From Bacteroidota bacterium (GTDB taxonomy: Bacteria; Bacteroidota; Bacteroidia; Bacteroidales; JACABE01): a DNA stretch of 64,000 nt. The notes beneath the pieces were generated by a model. That model saw only the letters and a list, made by a program, of their open reading frames with translations, ran no database searches and was not told where the DNA came from. This document shows, piece after piece, positions 45,122 to 56,156 of the stretch. Each line of letters opens with the position of its first letter. Positions within the stretch are counted from its first letter, which is position 1. Made by a program: the position numbers and the translations under genes. The stretch is from contig JAPLDQ010000043.1 in assembly GCA_026391675.1 (NCBI GenBank), positions 28,577 through 92,576 on the forward strand, given 5' to 3'.

Positions 45122-48100
45122 ATGAGAAAATTCATCTTTTTCTTAGTAACATTATTGTTTTCAGTTTATTTACCGGCGCAAATTACTGTTGTTTTTCACG
45201 AAAATTTTGAGCTTCCAACATTAGGAGATAGTGTTATAAGTTCAACTGATCCTGCTGGTGGAAATCCATGGTCAATTTCCACCAATTTAAAAAATTCAGG
45301 ATTGAGAGCTGATTCAAACAAAGTACAAATTGGCAAAACGGTTTACTTAACTACTAACTCGTTTAGTACAGTTGGGAATAGTGTTGTATATCTTAATTTT
45401 TCACAAATATGCAAATTATATTATACTGATGGAGGTCAGATAGAATTATCAGTTGATGGAGGTATTAATTGGATATCATTAGGAACCAATGAATATAGAG
45501 GATCAGGTAGTTTAATTACAATAGGAGGTATTTCAAAATTTTCAGAGAGTTCTTACAATGAATGGCTTGCAGGAGATACATTAACAAAACCTACGAATGC
45601 CTGGTGGAAATCAGAATCATTCGATATCTCTGCAATAGCAGCTAATCAGGCAAATGTAAAAGTCAGATTCAAATTTTATGGTAGTGGAAATGCTATTGGT
45701 TCCGGCAGATATGGATGGTTGTTAGATGATATAAATGTAATAGCAAGTTCTTCAGAACTTACACCTCCTGTAATAAATGTGATTGCTTATCCTACAGATA
45801 CTGCATATTTTGGAGGACCATATAATGTTTCTGCTTATGTAAAAGATGCTTCCGGTATTGATACAGTTTATATTATGTACAAAGCCGGAAATGGAGCGCT
45901 TATTCAATTAGGGATGCAAAAATCACCGACCATAGATAGTTTATATACTGCAGGAATTCCTTATGTTGGTTATGGAAAGGCAGTTATATTTAATGTTATG
46001 GCCAAAGATGCCTCTCCGGCTCACAATTTAGCCAAGAACCCAATTTCAGGAGATTATTCATTTTTTCCTAAATACTCACCCGGGGGAAATGTTATAGTTG
46101 GAACCAGTACTTTCACCCAAAACTATCCTTTTAAATCCAATGCAGACAGTACAAAAAGTGCTTCCATCTATTTGGCATCATCGATTAATAAATTTGGGAT
46201 AATAACTCAATTGCAATGGTACGTTTCTTCTGCTCAATCAGCAACTATTCCCATTAAGATTTATATCAAACAATCTCCTGTTTCAACATTTACTGCAGAT
46301 AATTGGAGTAATTTAATCAATGGAGCGACCTTGGTTTATAGTGGTTCTCAGTCATTTAATACTACCGGCTGGAAAACGATTACACTTACTACTCCATTTT
46401 ATTATAATGCTGGTAATATATTTGTTTTTTGCGAAGCCAATTATGGAGGTGCTGCAGGAGCAGGAGTTACACCTTCTTTTCAATATTCAACAGGACCTCA
46501 CCAATATTTTCCATCCAGTCTTTCTACAATAGGAACGGTTACAACATCCAGACCTAATATTACGTTGGGTTTTCTTACTTACCCAACGCTTACACAGGAT
46601 GCAGGTATCACTCAAATAACAAACCCTATTGGAAGTGTAACTGCATCATCATCATTTAATATAAATATTAAAATAAAGAATTTTGGAAGTTCATTATTAA
46701 GTAAAGCTAATGTTTATTATGCTATAGATGGAAATAATCCTGTTTCTACTATTTGGACCGGTAGTTTACAAAAAGACTCCATTACTGATTATACGGCCGG
46801 GAACCTGACGCTGCCGGTAGGAATGCACACCTTAAAGATCTGGACTGATATGCCTAACGATAGCATAGACCAGAATAATATAAATGATACTGTAAATACA
46901 TCTTTTTATGCCTGTGCAGGCGCTTTAAATGGCATTTATACAATCGGAGGTGCCGGTGCTAATTTTACAACATTTTCTGATGCATATTCTGCAATGGTTC
47001 AATGTGGTATAAATGGTGCTGTTGTATTTAAAGTTAATCCCGGTACTTATTCAGAGCAATTAACTTTTGCTGAAATTAATGGTGCATCACCTGCCAATAC
47101 GATTACATTTCAATCTGCTACAGGAGATAGTACATCTGTTATTTTAAGCTATGGATCAGCAGCTAACTGGATTGTTAAATTAAATGGTGCCGACTATTTT
47201 AGTTTTAAAAATATAAAATTTGTTCCAACAGATTCAATTTATTCAACGGCTGTTGTTTTAACAAATGGAGCATGCAATAATAAATTTATCGGAAACTTAT
47301 TTGTTGGTTATGCAGGAACCGTTGCTACTCAAACCTCAATAAGTATTGAAGGATCTGCAATAGCAAACAATAATAATTTAATACAGGGCAATTATTTTGT
47401 TAAAGGAACTTATGGAATTTCAGCTAAAGGCATTTTTGTTTCAAAATTAAAGAATACAATCATTAAAAGAAATATATTTGATAATTCTTCAATATATGGT
47501 ATCTATGCTCAATATGTTGATTCTACATTGATAGATTCAAATACAATAGCTACTTCCAATGTAAGTACCAATAAATATGGAATATATCTTCAGTATGCAG
47601 ATGTATTGAACACAATTACAAAAAATACGGTTAATTTGAGTGGTGGAACCAATATGTATGGTATTTTAATTGAAAGTTCAATTTCTGCAGATACTACAAA
47701 AGGATTAATTTCAAACAATTTTGTAAGTATTTTAAATGGGTCAGCATTAGCTTATGGTATCCGTTTAAATACAGTTACAAAGTTTAAAATTTATGCTAAC
47801 TCAGTTGTATGTACGGGTAACAGTATAACAAATACAAGAGCTGTTAATATTGTTAGTGCAAGTTCGGGGATTGATTTAAAAAACAATAATTTATTAAGTA
47901 ATAAATATCCTGTTTATGTTGAAGGAACTTCAGTTACTTCATCTGATTATAATAATTATTTTTCTACCGGAACAACATTTGCATATTGGAATACAACTGA
48001 TTATACAAATTTATCAACTTTAGTTTCGGCAAGTTTAAAAGATTCTAACTCTGTTTCTGTAAATCCAAATTTTTTCAGTAATACTGATTTGCATACATTT

Positions 48101-51100
48101 AATATTTATTTAAGCGGGAAAGGTATAATGCTCAGTGATGTTTTAGTCGATATTGATGGGGCACCACGTTTAAATCCACCTTGTATAGGAGCTGATGAGT
48201 ATCTGGCATCTGTTAATGATGCATCGTTGATTGCAATAATTCAACCAGCTTCTGCTTGTGGATTAACTTCAACCGAAACAGTAAGTGTAGTTATTAAAAA
48301 TGTTGGTATTACCACTGTTACACCTGGAAACTGCACTGCAGCATTTAAAATTGTTGGCGGGAACTCAATTACACCTGAAATAATTAACAGAACGATTGCA
48401 CCTGGAGATACTATACATTATACATTTACGGCTAAAGCAAATCTTTCTGTTGCAACAACTCATACTGACTCAACTTTTAAATTAATCGCATGGAATAATC
48501 TTAGCAGTGATTTTGCACATGCCAATGATTCTTCTTCAATTAATGTTTTATCATCCTATTTGCCGTCTTCTCCAGTTACAGGATCTAATCAGGTTATTCC
48601 TTATGCCAGTACTGCAGTATTAACTGCAACTTCCCAGGATACTTTACAATGGTTCGATGTTCCTACCGGCGGTAGCTATTTAGCAACGGGTTCTCAATTT
48701 ACAACACCAGTATTACTCGACACTACTACATTTTATGTGCAGGCAAGAGCTATTGGAAGCAGAATTAATTATGCCCTTATTGCTAATGCTGCAAATGGAT
48801 CAGGTGGTGGATATGGTTATACACCAGATTTGTACAACGACGGTATTATTCCTGCTTATGGAACTTCAGGAAGTGGAGTAGCAGGATGGACCACCAGCAA
48901 TTCATGGATTGAATATACCTGGACCTATCCGGTTTCGTTCAAAAAAGTTGTTTTTTATAAAGATACAAAACCAATGTCAACATGTACATTCCAATATTGG
49001 GATGGTTCTGCTTATGTTGATTTTTATACTTATAATAACAGTAATATTAATGATAGTGTTACTTTTCCGGTTGTTACTACTACAAAACTAAGGTTTTACA
49101 ACATTTCAGGAGCACTGGCTAATCCGAACTTCAGAGAAATACAGGTATTTGCAAGTGATGGCAACAGCAATTCCGGTTGTGCAAGTGCCAGAGTTCCTGT
49201 AACCGTATATACTTCAGTTTACCCCCATGAAGCAGGTATTGCAGGTATTATTACACCTTCAGGATGTTCATTATATAATGTAGCAATTAGTATTAAAATA
49301 TTTAATCATGGAAGTATTACAATGAATGCTTCTAATACAACTGTTTCTTACAAAATTGACAATGGCAATTTTATTACAGCTGAAGCATTAAATGTTACAA
49401 TTCTTCCTTTTGATACCGTTCAATATACATTTAATACTTTAGCAAATTTTGCGGCACCAACTGCGGATAGATTAATTAAAGTTACAGCAATTGTAAATAC
49501 ACAAAGTGATGCAATGCATAGCAATGATACATTGGTTAAGTATCCTGTTTTATCTCAGTATACTCCTCCTGCACCCATTGTTTCCAATGTAAGCATTAAT
49601 AATGGAACAACTGCTACACTTAATGCTACTACAACCAGCGGAACTTTAAACTGGTATCATCAGTTAAACGGAGGAAATATAATCGGGCAAAACTCTCCTT
49701 TTGTTACACCTGTCTTGTATACAACAGATACATTTTATGTAGAAGCTAAAGCCTACAACACATCAATTATAACTTTAGGTAACGGAACAGCAGCCAATGC
49801 CACAACAGCTTATCCTGCACCATATGGTGGCAGGTATAATGGTGCTAAACACCAGATGTTAATTACAAAAGCTGAATTAAATGCATTTGGAATTCAGGCA
49901 GGGCCAATTACTTCATTGGCATTTGATGTGGCAATTATTGGTGCAACTCCACTTCAGAATTTTCAGATTAAAATGGGACATACTGCATTAAATGCATTGT
50001 CAATAGGAAATTGGGTTCCTAATACCATTCAGGTTTATTCAAATTTTGCATATTCTGATACACTCGGCTGGAATACGCATAATTTTACTACTCCTTTTGT
50101 ATGGAATGGTATTGATAATGTGGTGGTTGAAGTTTGTTTTGACAATATTAACATTTATGGATCCAATGCATCCATGAGGTATACACCTACTTCTTTTAAT
50201 TCGGTTGCCTTAACATATTATTCCGGATCTGGCGTTTGCAGCTCCAGCGCAAGTACGGAACTTTATGTAAATCGTCCAAATATGAAAATTAAAGGAACTG
50301 TTCCCGGATGTGCAAGTGTTCCAAGAGTTCCTGTAATTGTAAATGTTGCTCTTCCTCCACAGAATGATGCAGGCGTTTTAGCTTTGGTAAATCCTGTTAC
50401 AACTACACCTTCAGGTATTTCCACACCCATTAAAGTGAAAATTAAAAACTATGGACAAGCACATTTAACTTCTGTTGCAATAGCATGGACCTTAAACAAT
50501 GTTGCGAAACCTGTATATAATTTTACAGGAAATATCGCTCCGGGTGCAGATTCAACAGTTACAATCTCAAATGAAACATTCAGTGGTGGTTATTATTGTT
50601 TAAAGGCATGGACATTATTGCCAAACAACGTTACTGACAGTGTTTTATCAAATGATACTTTAGCTAAAACCTGTTTTAATGCCTGTTTGAACGGTACTTA
50701 TACCATTGGTAGTTCTATTGCAAATAATTTTCCTTCATTTAATGCTGCGATTATTGTATTGAGAAATAGTGGAATTTGTGGAAATGTTACATTTCTGGTT
50801 GATTCTGGTACTTATACCGAACAAGTCAGGATTCCTGATATTGCAGGTGTTTCTGCTTCAAGTACAGTAACATTTCGTTCAGCAACAAATGATAGTACCA
50901 AGGTTATTCTGCAATATAAAGCATTGGGTCAAAACAATAGCCATACATTAAAACTCGATAGTGCCGACTTTATCAGAATTGAGAAAATGACCATTAAAGC
51001 ATTAGATTCAACTTATGGTAATGTAATAGAATTAGATAATGGAGCGCATAATAATATTATTACCAATTGCAGTATTGAAATGCCTGATAATTCAAGCCCA

Positions 51101-54100
51101 TATTATACAGGTATCCTGGATCAACATAATGCAGATACCTACAATAAGTTTCAATCTAATACAATTTTAAACGGATATAATGGTATTACTTCTTTAGGTG
51201 GGAAAAAAGGAACTGAAATCAGATATAACAGATTAATAAATTTTAAATATTATGGAATTAATTCCGGTGGTAATGATTCGGTTATGATAATCAGGAATGA
51301 ATTAGTCTCTAAAGGTTTAATAGGAAATACTACCTATGCATTGTATTGTACCTCTTGTAACAATGCAATTCAGATTATTGGGAATAAAATTACATTAACC
51401 TCACCTTATAATCAATTCGGATTATATATGTATAATACAAATGGTTCAGCAACATCACATGGATTGGTTGCAAATAATATGATTGCTCTTTCTGAAGGAG
51501 GCACTTCTTCAACCAATAACGGATTATATTTTGCTAATGTAAGTTATCAGGACTTTTATTATAATTCAGTAAGTATAGCGGTTCCATCACTTACAAATGG
51601 AAGAGCTCTGTATGCATTTGGAAGTACCTTTGTTAATCTGAAAAATAATATTTTTGTAAATACAGGTGGAGGTTTTGCTTATTATGTTCAAAGTCCTGCT
51701 GCTATTGTTCAGTCTGAATACAATGATATTTATACTAGCGGTAGTGTTTTAGGCTATTGGAATGGTAATCAGGCTACATTATTGGATTTGCAAACAGTAA
51801 GTACAAAAAATGCAAATTCGTTATCTGTAATTCCGGGCTTCACTTCTTTAACGGATTTAAATTTAATATCAACTGCAATGAGTGCATTGGCAACACCCAT
51901 TCCGGGTATTACAGATGATATTGATGGTTCCCCAAGAGATGCAGTTCATCCATGTATTGGTGCTGACGAAATTCCATTATTACAGCATGATGCAGGTGTT
52001 ACATTTATCAGTCGTCCTAATGCTGTTGAGTCAGAAGGAGCGAGCATTCCTGTTAAAGTTGCAGTAAAAAACTTTGGAACAAGTCCAATTACATCAATGA
52101 CTGTGAGTTATGTTTTAAATAACGGAGCTCCTGTTAATTTCACTTACAGTGGTTCTATCCCTTATTTAGGGGTTGATACGGTAACTTTTCCAGCAAATAT
52201 AACGGTTACAGCAGGTAATAATACAATATGTGCATACACTACATTAACCGGAGATATTAATACTTTTAATGACAAAGTTTGCAAAAACTATTTTAGTTCT
52301 CCTATTTATGATGCACAATTGACTAAAATTTTACCAATAACTCAGGGTTGTGGTTTAACTACAGATACTGTCAGAATTATCATTCATAATAATGGTATCA
52401 TGCCGGTAAGTGGTGGCTTAACTGCAAGATATCAAAAACTCGGAGGTACTGCAATTGTAACAGAGACCGTAAATGCAACCATAGCTGTTGGTACTGATTA
52501 TATATACACTTTTTCAACACCGGTAAATCTGGCTGTAACAAGCTCGGATTCTCTTTATAAAATCAAAGCATGGGTAACACTTGTCAATGATAATATTCAT
52601 GAAAATGATACAGATACTTTAAAAGTTTCATCATTACGCACACCTTCAAATCCTGTTTCAGTAACAAGCATAAGTATTCCTTATGCTACTTCAACAAGTT
52701 TATCAGCAACATCAATTGATAATGCTCCGCTAAAATGGTTTAATGATGCAGTTGGAGGAACTTCTTTTTATACAGGAAGCCCATATAATACTTCAATGCT
52801 TTTTGCTACTGATACATTTTATGTGGAAGCCAATACAACAAGCAATTTTAATGCTATTGTAGGAACCGGTCCAAATACAAGTGGTGATCCATTCAGTACA
52901 TTAAATGGATTTACAACCAGTGTATCAATATATAATGCATCTGAAATAGGTGGTTTTGGATTTATAAACCAATTAAGCTGGGATGCATTTAAGGGAGATA
53001 CAGTAAATATTATTCCTGTTAAAGTCTATGTAAAGCAAACATCACAATCGTTTATGAATCCTGATACTTTAACTAATTTGTTAAGTGGTGCCACCTTGGT
53101 TTATGTTGGAAATAAAATGTTTAATATTACGGGTTGGAATTCTATTAATTTTACAAGCCCGTATTATTATTCTGCCGATAATTTAATGGTAATTTGCCAA
53201 GTTAATTATGGTGGAAGTGGAGTTTATCCATCTGCAATCTTCAGGGAAACCTCAATTCCGGGTTCAAAATTTCATCAGGTTTTTAAAGCTGATAATACCC
53301 CTCCAACTGGTGCAGGTGTTATTTATGCTGCAAGACCGAATATTAAAATAACAGGATATAATACAGGTTGTGTCAGTCAGAGAATAGCTGCTATTGTTAC
53401 AGTAGGCACTCAACCAGCCTATGATGCCGGTATTAGTTCAATTATAACTCCTGTTTCAGGAACCAACTTATCTTCTCATGATAGTGTAAAAGTAATGGTT
53501 AAAAACTATGGTTCACTTCAGATTTATAATTTCACCGTGAATTATAAACTTGGAAATAATGCAGTTGTTTCACAATTAATGACAGATACAATTGCAAGTG
53601 GTAGTTCAAAATTATTTACGTTTAGCCAGGCAGTTAATTTATTTTCATACAGTCAACAACTTACATTCAATCTTTCATCCTGGACCAGCTTAAGCGGAGA
53701 TCCGACGCATCAAAATGATACTGCCAGGAAAACAATAATTAATAATCCATTGGTATATTGTATTTCAACTGCAACTGCAACAGGAAACAGTGATATAGGA
53801 AATGTTAAATTCGCAGGAATTAATAATGGTAACCCCTTACCAGTATTTTATAATCCAGCTGCCAATCAAATGTATAATAATTATACAGCATTAGCACCGG
53901 CACAAATTCATTTAGGACGGAAACACCCAATTTCATTGAGCATAATTTCTTCGGGAGGTAATTTATCAGGATTAGTAAATGTATATATTGACTATAATCA
54001 TAATGGAATTTGGGATTTGCCTCAGGAATTGGCATTTTCATCATTCTATGGTGAACCTGTTGGTTCAACTGTTACCGGATTTATTAATGTTCCGGATACT

Positions 54101-56029
54101 GCTTTGCCAGGTTTATGCAGAATGAGAATTGTTGCTGATGAAGGTTTGAATGCGCCAGCATGTGGTACATACAATTATGGTGAAACCGAAGATTATACCG
54201 TTAATATAAATCCTCCATTAATACATGACGGAGCTTTAAGTAAAATTGGTAATATAGGTACATTTGTTCCTTATTCTGCATCAAACACTCAAAACCTTAA
54301 ATTCATTATTCGAAATGACGGGTTGAATACATTAACATCAGCAAGTTTGAATATTAAAGTTAATAATGATCCTGTTATTACTCAAGCATGGAATGGCTCA
54401 CTTCAATCATTGGCATTGGATTCAATAATGCATAATATCACACTTACAACAGGAATGAATAGCATTACTGCATATATTAGCGGAGTTAGTGGTGATAGTA
54501 ATCAATACAATGATACGCTTCAAACTAAAGTATTTAAAGAATATATAGCAACACTTCCGTATCTGGACAATTTTGAAACGAATAAATACTGGTTTGCAAC
54601 AGATACTGTAAATGGTTTATATTATTATAATCTTTGGATTCAGGGAATACCTGTTACTTCTCATCCTTCATTAAATACAGCACATAGTCCTTCAAATGCA
54701 TGGATAACCCAGTTAAGTGGCGATTATCCATTTAATAACATTAGTGTTTTATATACACCTGTTTTTGATATTTCAATAATGAAAGCTGACACTTTAAAAT
54801 TCTGGCAATGGCGTGAATTTAATTATGGAACAAATGCTTATATTGAATATAAAGATATGTTTGGCAGCTGGCTTAAATTGGGCGTTCAGAATGATACCAG
54901 TTCAACCAACTGGTATAATAATTCAATAAATACATGGAATGGTCTTGATACAAACTGGGCGCTTTCAACTTACAGAGTTAAAAACTTGAGTAATTTGGGA
55001 AATACGGTACAGTTTAGATTTGTATTTACTTCAAGTACAACAGTAAACACCAAAAAAGGATGGGCAATTGATGATTTCGAATTAACCTTGGCTTCTTCAA
55101 CAAACGATGCAGGGGTAATTGCAATAACATCTCCGGCAGCAACTTCAAATGTTGGTGATATTGTTACCGTTACGGTTAATGTCAAAAACTTTGGTACAAA
55201 CACATTAACTAACATTCCTGTAAGATACAGACTAGGTAATGGAGCTGTAGCTACCGGAATATTAGCAGGACCGCTTTCCCAGGGGCAAACTCTACCGTTC
55301 ACTTTTATGACTCCAACTTTTCAGGTTGGTAATCTTGCCTATGATATTTGTGCGTGGACATCAGTAGCCGGTGATAATTACACTCAGAATGACAGTAGTT
55401 GTAAACATGTAAATGTTAACCTTGCCGCTAATGATGTTGGTATTTATAATATAGTTCAACCTGCTGCAAATGTAAGCACAGGTAATCTAACTGTGAAAGT
55501 ACTCATCAAAAACTATGGTACAACTACTCAAACATCTATTCCTTTAAGTTATATAAAAGGTACTTCAGCTGCTGTTAATGAAACATGGACGGGTAATCTG
55601 ATATCAGGTGATACAGTGGCATATTCTTTCTTAACTCAGTTAAATGTTCCTATAGGCAGTTCTTTTGTTTTTTGTTCTTTTACCACTTTGTCAAATGACG
55701 CCTACAAAAATAATGACACATTATGTAAAACAGTAACAATAACGAATGGCATAAATGAGATTAGCGAAACTGATTTCTGGCTGGGACAAAATACACCTAA
55801 TCCGGCTACTGGTATTACAAAAATTGAATACAATTTGCCATCAGAAGGTGATGTTAAATTTGAGATAATTAATTTATATGGTCAGAAAGTGTATTCAAGC
55901 AATCAAAAATACGATGCCGGAAAACACAGCATTGACTTAAAAATTAATGAATTATCAGCTGGTATCTATTATTATTCTTTAGAATTTAAAGGAAAACGAC
56001 TGGTAAAGAAAATGATAGTAAGTAAATAA
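45122..56029 (+). CDS. Giant modular T9SS-secreted protein (3635 aa), paralog of the 18390-32069 product
   Basis: Exported protein; signal peptide about 1-20 (LPAQ). The jellyroll (about 24-208, RYGWLLDDINV) matches the first giant protein. Further along are an adhesin-type domain; a CARDB-like domain; a beta-helix module (about 597-1025); three Ig-like repeats with the L.WF..P.GG and DTFYVEA pattern; and a discoidin-like (F5/8 type C) domain (about 1214-1346). A second beta-helix module (about 1854-2285), a GEVED-type domain (about 2879-3030: VYIDYNHNGIWD, YGETEDYTVNI), a second jellyroll (about 3143-3324, GWAIDDFELTL) and two CARDB-like domains follow. The T9SS type A sorting domain (about 3555-3635) ends GKRLVKKMIVSK. 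Both beta-helix modules end in IDG-x-PR...CIGADE. Likely a surface adhesin or fibre; no enzyme motif seen. Confidence 0.85.
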   Translation: MRKFIFFLVTLLFSVYLPAQITVVFHENFELPTLGDSVISSTDPAGGNPWSISTNLKNSGLRADSNKVQIGKTVYLTTNSFSTVGNSVVYLNFSQICKLYYTDGGQIELSVDGGINWISLGTNEYRGSGSLITIGGISKFSESSYNEWLAGDTLTKPTNAWWKSESFDISAIAANQANVKVRFKFYGSGNAIGSGRYGWLLDDINVIASSSELTPPVINVIAYPTDTAYFGGPYNVSAYVKDASGIDTVYIMYKAGNGALIQLGMQKSPTIDSLYTAGIPYVGYGKAVIFNVMAKDASPAHNLAKNPISGDYSFFPKYSPGGNVIVGTSTFTQNYPFKSNADSTKSASIYLASSINKFGIITQLQWYVSSAQSATIPIKIYIKQSPVSTFTADNWSNLINGATLVYSGSQSFNTTGWKTITLTTPFYYNAGNIFVFCEANYGGAAGAGVTPSFQYSTGPHQYFPSSLSTIGTVTTSRPNITLGFLTYPTLTQDAGITQITNPIGSVTASSSFNINIKIKNFGSSLLSKANVYYAIDGNNPVSTIWTGSLQKDSITDYTAGNLTLPVGMHTLKIWTDMPNDSIDQNNINDTVNTSFYACAGALNGIYTIGGAGANFTTFSDAYSAMVQCGINGAVVFKVNPGTYSEQLTFAEINGASPANTITFQSATGDSTSVILSYGSAANWIVKLNGADYFSFKNIKFVPTDSIYSTAVVLTNGACNNKFIGNLFVGYAGTVATQTSISIEGSAIANNNNLIQGNYFVKGTYGISAKGIFVSKLKNTIIKRNIFDNSSIYGIYAQYVDSTLIDSNTIATSNVSTNKYGIYLQYADVLNTITKNTVNLSGGTNMYGILIESSISADTTKGLISNNFVSILNGSALAYGIRLNTVTKFKIYANSVVCTGNSITNTRAVNIVSASSGIDLKNNNLLSNKYPVYVEGTSVTSSDYNNYFSTGTTFAYWNTTDYTNLSTLVSASLKDSNSVSVNPNFFSNTDLHTFNIYLSGKGIMLSDVLVDIDGAPRLNPPCIGADEYLASVNDASLIAIIQPASACGLTSTETVSVVIKNVGITTVTPGNCTAAFKIVGGNSITPEIINRTIAPGDTIHYTFTAKANLSVATTHTDSTFKLIAWNNLSSDFAHANDSSSINVLSSYLPSSPVTGSNQVIPYASTAVLTATSQDTLQWFDVPTGGSYLATGSQFTTPVLLDTTTFYVQARAIGSRINYALIANAANGSGGGYGYTPDLYNDGIIPAYGTSGSGVAGWTTSNSWIEYTWTYPVSFKKVVFYKDTKPMSTCTFQYWDGSAYVDFYTYNNSNINDSVTFPVVTTTKLRFYNISGALANPNFREIQVFASDGNSNSGCASARVPVTVYTSVYPHEAGIAGIITPSGCSLYNVAISIKIFNHGSITMNASNTTVSYKIDNGNFITAEALNVTILPFDTVQYTFNTLANFAAPTADRLIKVTAIVNTQSDAMHSNDTLVKYPVLSQYTPPAPIVSNVSINNGTTATLNATTTSGTLNWYHQLNGGNIIGQNSPFVTPVLYTTDTFYVEAKAYNTSIITLGNGTAANATTAYPAPYGGRYNGAKHQMLITKAELNAFGIQAGPITSLAFDVAIIGATPLQNFQIKMGHTALNALSIGNWVPNTIQVYSNFAYSDTLGWNTHNFTTPFVWNGIDNVVVEVCFDNINIYGSNASMRYTPTSFNSVALTYYSGSGVCSSSASTELYVNRPNMKIKGTVPGCASVPRVPVIVNVALPPQNDAGVLALVNPVTTTPSGISTPIKVKIKNYGQAHLTSVAIAWTLNNVAKPVYNFTGNIAPGADSTVTISNETFSGGYYCLKAWTLLPNNVTDSVLSNDTLAKTCFNACLNGTYTIGSSIANNFPSFNAAIIVLRNSGICGNVTFLVDSGTYTEQVRIPDIAGVSASSTVTFRSATNDSTKVILQYKALGQNNSHTLKLDSADFIRIEKMTIKALDSTYGNVIELDNGAHNNIITNCSIEMPDNSSPYYTGILDQHNADTYNKFQSNTILNGYNGITSLGGKKGTEIRYNRLINFKYYGINSGGNDSVMIIRNELVSKGLIGNTTYALYCTSCNNAIQIIGNKITLTSPYNQFGLYMYNTNGSATSHGLVANNMIALSEGGTSSTNNGLYFANVSYQDFYYNSVSIAVPSLTNGRALYAFGSTFVNLKNNIFVNTGGGFAYYVQSPAAIVQSEYNDIYTSGSVLGYWNGNQATLLDLQTVSTKNANSLSVIPGFTSLTDLNLISTAMSALATPIPGITDDIDGSPRDAVHPCIGADEIPLLQHDAGVTFISRPNAVESEGASIPVKVAVKNFGTSPITSMTVSYVLNNGAPVNFTYSGSIPYLGVDTVTFPANITVTAGNNTICAYTTLTGDINTFNDKVCKNYFSSPIYDAQLTKILPITQGCGLTTDTVRIIIHNNGIMPVSGGLTARYQKLGGTAIVTETVNATIAVGTDYIYTFSTPVNLAVTSSDSLYKIKAWVTLVNDNIHENDTDTLKVSSLRTPSNPVSVTSISIPYATSTSLSATSIDNAPLKWFNDAVGGTSFYTGSPYNTSMLFATDTFYVEANTTSNFNAIVGTGPNTSGDPFSTLNGFTTSVSIYNASEIGGFGFINQLSWDAFKGDTVNIIPVKVYVKQTSQSFMNPDTLTNLLSGATLVYVGNKMFNITGWNSINFTSPYYYSADNLMVICQVNYGGSGVYPSAIFRETSIPGSKFHQVFKADNTPPTGAGVIYAARPNIKITGYNTGCVSQRIAAIVTVGTQPAYDAGISSIITPVSGTNLSSHDSVKVMVKNYGSLQIYNFTVNYKLGNNAVVSQLMTDTIASGSSKLFTFSQAVNLFSYSQQLTFNLSSWTSLSGDPTHQNDTARKTIINNPLVYCISTATATGNSDIGNVKFAGINNGNPLPVFYNPAANQMYNNYTALAPAQIHLGRKHPISLSIISSGGNLSGLVNVYIDYNHNGIWDLPQELAFSSFYGEPVGSTVTGFINVPDTALPGLCRMRIVADEGLNAPACGTYNYGETEDYTVNINPPLIHDGALSKIGNIGTFVPYSASNTQNLKFIIRNDGLNTLTSASLNIKVNNDPVITQAWNGSLQSLALDSIMHNITLTTGMNSITAYISGVSGDSNQYNDTLQTKVFKEYIATLPYLDNFETNKYWFATDTVNGLYYYNLWIQGIPVTSHPSLNTAHSPSNAWITQLSGDYPFNNISVLYTPVFDISIMKADTLKFWQWREFNYGTNAYIEYKDMFGSWLKLGVQNDTSSTNWYNNSINTWNGLDTNWALSTYRVKNLSNLGNTVQFRFVFTSSTTVNTKKGWAIDDFELTLASSTNDAGVIAITSPAATSNVGDIVTVTVNVKNFGTNTLTNIPVRYRLGNGAVATGILAGPLSQGQTLPFTFMTPTFQVGNLAYDICAWTSVAGDNYTQNDSSCKHVNVNLAANDVGIYNIVQPAANVSTGNLTVKVLIKNYGTTTQTSIPLSYIKGTSAAVNETWTGNLISGDTVAYSFLTQLNVPIGSSFVFCSFTTLSNDAYKNNDTLCKTVTITNGINEISETDFWLGQNTPNPATGITKIEYNLPSEGDVKFEIINLYGQKVYSSNQKYDAGKHSIDLKINELSAGIYYYSLEFKGKRLVKKMIVSK

Positions 56030-56090
56030 TATATAAAAGGAGAATACAAATCAATTTAAAATAAACAACTATATATATCAAATTAAAAAG

Positions 56091-56114
56091 CACACATTTA
56101 CTTGTATCTGTGTG
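56091..56114 (+). terminator. Weak hairpin after the second giant gene
   Basis: CACACA (56091-56096) can pair with TGTGTG (56109-56114), flanked by A- and T-rich stretches. The stem is only 6 bp, much weaker than the other terminators here, so read-through into the next gene is likely. Confidence 0.25.
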
Positions 56115-56156
56115 TTTAAAGTAAATTTAAATAATTATTAATAAATACAAATAATC

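Noticed and set aside
56030..56156. Strong terminator sought between the second and third giant genes
   Set aside because: Only a 6-bp stem is visible, unlike the 11-14 bp stems elsewhere, so I list it as weak and do not claim a transcription boundary.
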